From NCBI GenBank assembly GCA_045576075.1, contig JAZNFQ010000018.1, positions 52,368 through 116,367 on the forward strand: a stretch of DNA of 64,000 nucleotides. The letters are read 5' to 3'. The notes under the pieces were generated by a model. That model searched no databases. It had not been told where the DNA came from and saw nothing but the letters and a program-made list of their open reading frames with translations. Shown here one piece after another: positions 60,819 through 64,000 of this stretch. Both the position numbers and the translations under genes were made by a program. The stretch comes from UMGS1820 sp045576075. Lineage in GTDB: Bacteria; Bacillota; Clostridia; Monoglobales; Monoglobaceae. Each line of letters starts with the position of its first letter. Position 1 is the first letter of the stretch.

Positions 60819-61516
60819 GAAATGTACTTATTACGGGTGCATCAAGAGGAATAGGTGCGGCGGCGGCAAGGGCGTTTGCGGCACTTGGTGACAGAGTGAT
60901 AATAAATTATAACAAATCAAAGGAAGATGCAGAGCGTATAGCAGAGGAAACGGGCGGAATTGCGATAAGGGCGGATGTTTCAAAGCCTGATGAGGTCAAG
61001 AGAATGTTCGAAGAGGCAGGAGATATAGACGTTCTTGTCAACAACGCGGGCGTTGCGGGCTTTTATATGACCGATGCGATGACCGATGAAGAATGGAGAA
61101 GAATTATTGACATAAACCTCTCGGGCGCGTTTTATTGCATAAGAGAGGTTTTGCCGCAAATGATAAGGCGAAAGAGCGGTGCTATTATAAACGTATCATC
61201 AATGTGGGGCATAACGGGTGCGGCGTGTGAGGTTGCATATTCTGCTGCAAAGGCGGGCGTTATCGGTATGACAAAGGCGCTCTCTAAAGAGGTTGGGCCG
61301 TCGGGGATAATAGTTAACTGCGTCGCTCCGGGCGCGATTGATACCGATATGAATGCAGCTCTTGATAAAGACGCTATAGATGCTATATGCGCAGAAACCC
61401 CGCTTGGCAGATTGGGACGGCCTGAGGAAATTGCACGGGCAATTGTATATCTTGCAGAGGATGGAGGTTTTATAACAGGGCAGGTCATCAGCCAAAACGG
61501 AGGCTTAGTTATATAA
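60815..61516 (+). CDS. SDR-family reductase, probably the EF-P 5-aminopentanone reductase type
   Basis: 233 residues. The NAD(P) loop TGASRGIG (7-14), NNAG, catalytic serine in NVSSMWG and YSAAK provide a full SDR active site. The block SSMWGITGAACEVAYSAAK resembles clostridial YmfI-like proteins, which reduce 5-aminopentanone on elongation factor P, more than it resembles FabG. FabG-like activity on acyl-ACP remains possible; no fatty-acid genes are near. GGGAGGG lies before the ATG, which overlaps the ruvC stop (ATGA). Confidence 0.78.
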   Translation: MRNVLITGASRGIGAAAARAFAALGDRVIINYNKSKEDAERIAEETGGIAIRADVSKPDEVKRMFEEAGDIDVLVNNAGVAGFYMTDAMTDEEWRRIIDINLSGAFYCIREVLPQMIRRKSGAIINVSSMWGITGAACEVAYSAAKAGVIGMTKALSKEVGPSGIIVNCVAPGAIDTDMNAALDKDAIDAICAETPLGRLGRPEEIARAIVYLAEDGGFITGQVISQNGGLVI

Positions 61517-61621
61517 GTAAGAAGTGAAAAATTGCTGGCAATCCCAATAGAAAAAATACAATAAAAATATCGTGCTCTGCATAAGATTTAAAATATATCA
61601 ATTGTTGATGTTGGGGGCAGA

Positions 61622-62530
61622 ATGGAAATGTTTGATTTGCATTGCGATACCTTGTTGAAAGTCAGAAAAGGGGGGAGCCTTCAAAGCAATCCTTTTGATG
61701 TCAGCTTTGAAAAACTCTCTAAATATAAAAAAGCAGGGCAGCTTTTTGCCATATATAATCCGGGTGAATTTTCCACGAAGGATATGCTCGATATAATTGA
61801 GTTGCTTAAAAAAGAGGCGGCTCAAAGCTCGGTTGCAGAATTTTGCGTTACGGCACAGGATTACAAAAACTGCAATGTACCGATATCGGCGTTTGTATCA
61901 ATCGAGGGAATGGGAAATACACCCGGATTTTCTGTTGGAAATCTGTATGAGTTATATGATGCAGGGGTGAGGATTGCAGGGCTCACGTGGAATATGGACA
62001 ATGCTCTCTGCGGGGGGATTGGCGATAATGCATCGGGACTCACCAAGCTCGGCAGAGAGGTTCTCTCTGAAATGGAGAGGCTCTCTATGGGCTTTGATGT
62101 GTCGCATATATCCGACAGAGGATTTTGGGACGCCGCAGAATATGAGAGTGTCAGGATGTTGGCAACCCATTCAAATTCAAGAACCGTTTGTTCAGAGGAA
62201 CGCAATGTCACTGACAAACAATTTGAGGTTATTCGCAGGCGCGGCGGTGTGGTTGGGCTTAATCTGTACCCCTTGTTTTTAAACGGCAGTGAGAGTGCAG
62301 ATGTGAATGATTTGATAAGGCATATTGAACATTTTTGCTCAATTGGCGGAGAGAATACCATTGCTCTTGGCGCTGACTTTGATGGAATTGAATTTAAAAT
62401 GGCAGACATTGACTCGTGCGAAAAGCTGGATATTCTCTTTAACGAGCTTGCAAGGCTTAACTATCCACAGTCGCTTATAGAAAACATCGCACAGGATAAT
62501 TTTATAAGATTTTTCGAGTCGCTGTCTTGA
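61622..62530 (+). CDS. Membrane-dipeptidase-like protein (peptidase family M19)
   Basis: 302 residues. DLHCDT near the start gives the first His and Asp, SIEG the bridging Glu, DVSHISDRGFWD and THSNSR the histidines, and GADFDG the final Asp: the complete dinuclear zinc set. M19 enzymes hydrolyse dipeptides, including D-amino-acid ones. There is no signal peptide or lipid anchor, so it is cytoplasmic here. GGGGG precedes the ATG. A 105-bp gap separates it from the SDR gene. Confidence 0.9.
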   Translation: MEMFDLHCDTLLKVRKGGSLQSNPFDVSFEKLSKYKKAGQLFAIYNPGEFSTKDMLDIIELLKKEAAQSSVAEFCVTAQDYKNCNVPISAFVSIEGMGNTPGFSVGNLYELYDAGVRIAGLTWNMDNALCGGIGDNASGLTKLGREVLSEMERLSMGFDVSHISDRGFWDAAEYESVRMLATHSNSRTVCSEERNVTDKQFEVIRRRGGVVGLNLYPLFLNGSESADVNDLIRHIEHFCSIGGENTIALGADFDGIEFKMADIDSCEKLDILFNELARLNYPQSLIENIAQDNFIRFFESLS

Positions 62531-62552
62531 AATATACTAAAACAAGTTAGAG

Positions 62553-62828
62553 TTTTATTTAAAGCAGGATGCGCAAAGATATGTAAGTGTTGGAAGTGCG
62601 GAGGAGGATACATGGGCTTGCCCGCCGTCTGAAATGCTGTCTTGTGTAGCGGCAAGTCCTGCCTATGAAAAACTTGGTAAAAAAGGGTTTGTGTGCGAAG
62701 ACAGGCTTCCTTCTGCAGGTGATGTATACCACGAGGGATGTATAGGATATCATTTGCGCAAGGGTAAGCATTACTTTGCCAGAGAAGATTGGCATAGACT
62801 TATGGAATTTGTGAAGAAGCATATTTAG
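62553..62828 (+). pseudogene. C-terminal remnant of an alpha/beta-hydrolase esterase (CE15-like)
   Basis: A frame with no proper start reads YVSVGSAEEDTWACPPSEML, then SPAYEKLGKKG and ends with IGYHLRKGKHYFAREDWHRL and MEFVKKHI. This matches the end of glucuronoyl-esterase-type hydrolases ('vaSAeeDlWaDP..e', 'Y.iR.G.H.....DW..f..F'), including the acidic and histidine segments, but the N-terminal two thirds with the nucleophile are gone. Confidence 0.55.
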
Positions 62829-63097
62829 GCTCGGGACACGGAATTAGAAATACAAGTAAGGAATACGCAGATGCTTTTCGAGCAGAGGGATTGCGTGTTG
62901 GAAATTATTATTCCTTGCTTGACTGGCATCATCCGCAGTTCCCGATTGATTGGATGCATCCGCGTCGCCGCGATGCTGATGCCGAAGAGCAGGAAATGGG
63001 CAACGCCACAAAAGAGGAAAAGAGTTCGGTTATTTTGCAAATACCTACTCTTCAGCCCAAACAGACCATTCCCGTAATTGAATTGTTCCTGAAATAA
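62829..63097 (+). pseudogene. Internally deleted GH29-type alpha-L-fucosidase remnant
   Basis: The frame reads EYADAFRAEGLRVGNYYSLL, then DWHHPQFPIDWMHPRR, the conserved GH29 strand, and then jumps to IPTLQPKQTIPVIELFLK, which looks like the enzyme's C-terminus. Both ends of the real gene and most of the barrel are missing. It abuts the esterase remnant, as if a polysaccharide locus had collapsed. Confidence 0.55.
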
Positions 63098-63132
63098 ATA
63101 GCAGTCGATACTTTGAAGGTACCAAAAAGAAT

Positions 63133-63177
63133 AATAAAAGCGCCTGTTCAATACAAACTTGAACAGGCGCTTTTATT
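63133..63177. terminator. Strong hairpin after the remnants
   Basis: A perfect 19-bp stem with a 7-nt loop, with AAAA and TTTT tracts. Confidence 0.85.
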
Positions 63178-63190
63178 TTCCTGTAGCCTC

Positions 63191-63235
63191 ATAACAAAGG
63201 CACCGTTATTTTTATAATAACGGTGCCTTTGTTAT
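63191..63235 (-). terminator. Terminator of the lost tRNA-Leu gene
   Basis: A perfect 20-bp stem with a 5-nt loop touches the CCA of the tRNA fragment on the reverse strand. It has no gene of its own to serve now. Confidence 0.75.
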
Positions 63236-63280
63236 GGTGCGGGCGAAGGGACTTGAACCCCCACGTCGTTGACACTAGAT
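63235..63280 (-). other. 3' half of a class II tRNA-Leu gene, probable attachment site of an integrated element
   Basis: On the reverse strand: ATCTAG (3' anticodon stem), variable arm GTC-aac-GAC, T arm GGGGG-TTCAAGT-CCCTT, acceptor CGCCCGC, A73 and CCA. The 5' acceptor (expected GCGGGCG), D arm and anticodon are absent; beyond 63280 the sequence is unrelated. Tyrosine-recombinase elements commonly leave such a half tRNA at one end. Confidence 0.75.
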
Positions 63281-63411
63281 CCTAATGGTTATATAGCGTA
63301 TGTGAAAGAATTATTTTCCTTTTGCATATGCTATTTTTTATCCAATAACCAAAAGAGTAATATAAATATGGAGAAATTACCACAAACATACAAACAATTA
63401 CATCAAAAGCA

Positions 63412-63440
63412 TTGTTATTTGTCGAATTATATGATATAAT
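63412..63440 (+). promoter_or_regulatory. Promoter of the KilA-N gene
   Basis: TTGTTA, a 17-bp spacer, then TATAAT, about 40 bp before the start. The stretch 63281-63411 has no gene. Confidence 0.68.
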
Positions 63441-63480
63441 AAACAAAGATATAATCCACAAAGATGGAGGTTTACAAATA

Positions 63481-64000
63481 TGGCAATTAAAGAAACCATA
63501 CATGCCAATGGCTTTGATATCAGCATATATACAAACGATTTTCAAAATGAATTTATTTCTCTTACGGATATTGCAAAATATAAGAGCGATGCACCGAATG
63601 ATGTTATAAAGAATTGGATGCGTTCTCGTGACACAATTGAATTCTTAGCTTTATGGGAATCATTACATAATCCCAATTTTAAACCCGTCGAATTCGACGG
63701 GTTTAGATCACAGGCAGGGGCTAATGCATTTACTATGTCACCCACAAAATGGATTGAAGGCGTAAATGCTATTGGCATCGTTTCAAAATCCGGAAGATAT
63801 GGCGGTACTTATGCTCATTCAGATATTGCATTCGAGTTTGCATCATGGGTATCTGCTGAATTTAAACTATACATTATTAAAGATTATAAGCGCATTAAGA
63901 GGGATGAAAACAGCAGACTTTCTCTTAATTGGAATTTAAACAGAGAAATTTCAAAACTGAATTATAAAATTCATACCGATGCAATAAAAGAAAATTTGAT
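63481..64000 (+). CDS. KilA-N domain protein, phage-type (continues past the right edge)
   Basis: At least 173 residues. ISLTDIAKYKSDAPNDVIKNWMRSRDTIEFL and YGGTYAHSDIAFEFASWVSAEFKLYIIKDYKRIK are the KilA-N signature; NPNFKPVEFDGFR is a conserved insert between them. KilA-N proteins are DNA-binding proteins of phages and mobile elements, often called antirepressors. GGAGG precedes the ATG. It is more AT-rich than the chromosome to its left and is the first gene inside the proposed integrated element. Confidence 0.88.
63681..63704. repeat. 24-bp perfect palindrome inside the KilA-N gene
   Basis: AAACCCGTCGAA followed by its exact complement, within the codons for FKPVEFDGF. Confidence 0.6.

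Noticed and set aside
63681..63704. 24-bp palindrome in the KilA-N gene as an operator
   Set aside because: It encodes a segment that is conserved in the family (NPNF..VEFDGFR), so the symmetry is probably a by-product of codon choice. Kept only as a noted repeat.

Overview
The window looks like about 64 kb of chromosome from an endospore-forming, anaerobic-type member of the Clostridia (Bacillota). The sequence-based reasons are: a spoIIAA-spoIIAB-sigF operon followed by spoVAC-spoVAD-spoVAE; S-layer-homology (SLH) surface proteins; remA, rpoZ and gmk next to a YicC gene; tig-clpP-clpX; strong AGGAGG ribosome sites with frequent TTG and GTG starts; and vegetative promoters with a strict 17-bp spacer. 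GC is moderate. I cannot name a species.

Layout. 1-3.4 kb: trkA end (cut by the left edge), a wall amidase without a signal peptide, murA, and a WalJ/YycJ-type hydrolase. 3.5-7.4 kb: an HPr-like protein, then a histidine operon in which HisZ and HisG are one polypeptide, followed by hisA, hisIE and a ComEA-like helix-hairpin-helix protein. 7.4-15.8 kb: DUF624 membrane protein, dxs, tlyA, nadK, recN, RseC-like protein, ABC-F ATPase. 15.9-22.7 kb: XRE regulator, SLH protein, sporulation sigma-F and spoVA genes, and a secreted YcdB/SLH protein. 22.9-29.9 kb: an accessory catabolic cassette made of a TAXI-type TRAP transporter, a creatinase-like M24 protein that lacks metal ligands, an ASRT-domain protein, a DUF4432 epimerase-like protein and a convergent creatininase-family gene. 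30.0-30.7 kb: an array of mini-hairpins and a tRNA-Leu/tRNA-fMet operon whose spacer is a tandem, structure-conserving repeat. 30.8-36.3 kb: a CofE-like ligase divergent from a LysR gene, then an amino-sugar operon that starts with an XRE-HTH/phosphoglucosamine-mutase fusion, followed by a GlmU-C-like acyltransferase and nagB.

36.6-46.9 kb: uvrB-uvrA, yicC-remA-gmk-rpoZ-priA and def, separated by REP-like and MITE-like repeats. 47-52 kb: a 992-residue SLH surface protein with an internal duplication, tRNA-Pro, an ecfT gene, coaD and a small lipoprotein. 52-60.2 kb, reverse strand: clpX, clpP, tig, a metallophosphoesterase, argH, an unknown membrane protein, a composite repeat and argG. 60.3-63.1 kb: ruvC, an SDR that resembles the EF-P 5-aminopentanone reductase, an M19 dipeptidase, and wrecks of two polysaccharide-degradation genes. 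At 63.2 kb a tRNA-Leu 3'-half lies beside its terminator without a 5' half, and a KilA-N gene follows. This looks like the left junction of an integrated element that continues beyond the window.

The most unusual items are the HTH-GlmM fusion with a palindrome over its own -10 box, the TRAP/creatinase/ASRT/creatininase cassette, the HisZ-HisG fusion, the tRNA-leader tandem repeats, the GTAG-footed hairpin family with covarying stems, and the tRNA-Leu attachment scar. Assignments rest on reading motifs by eye; no database search was run.
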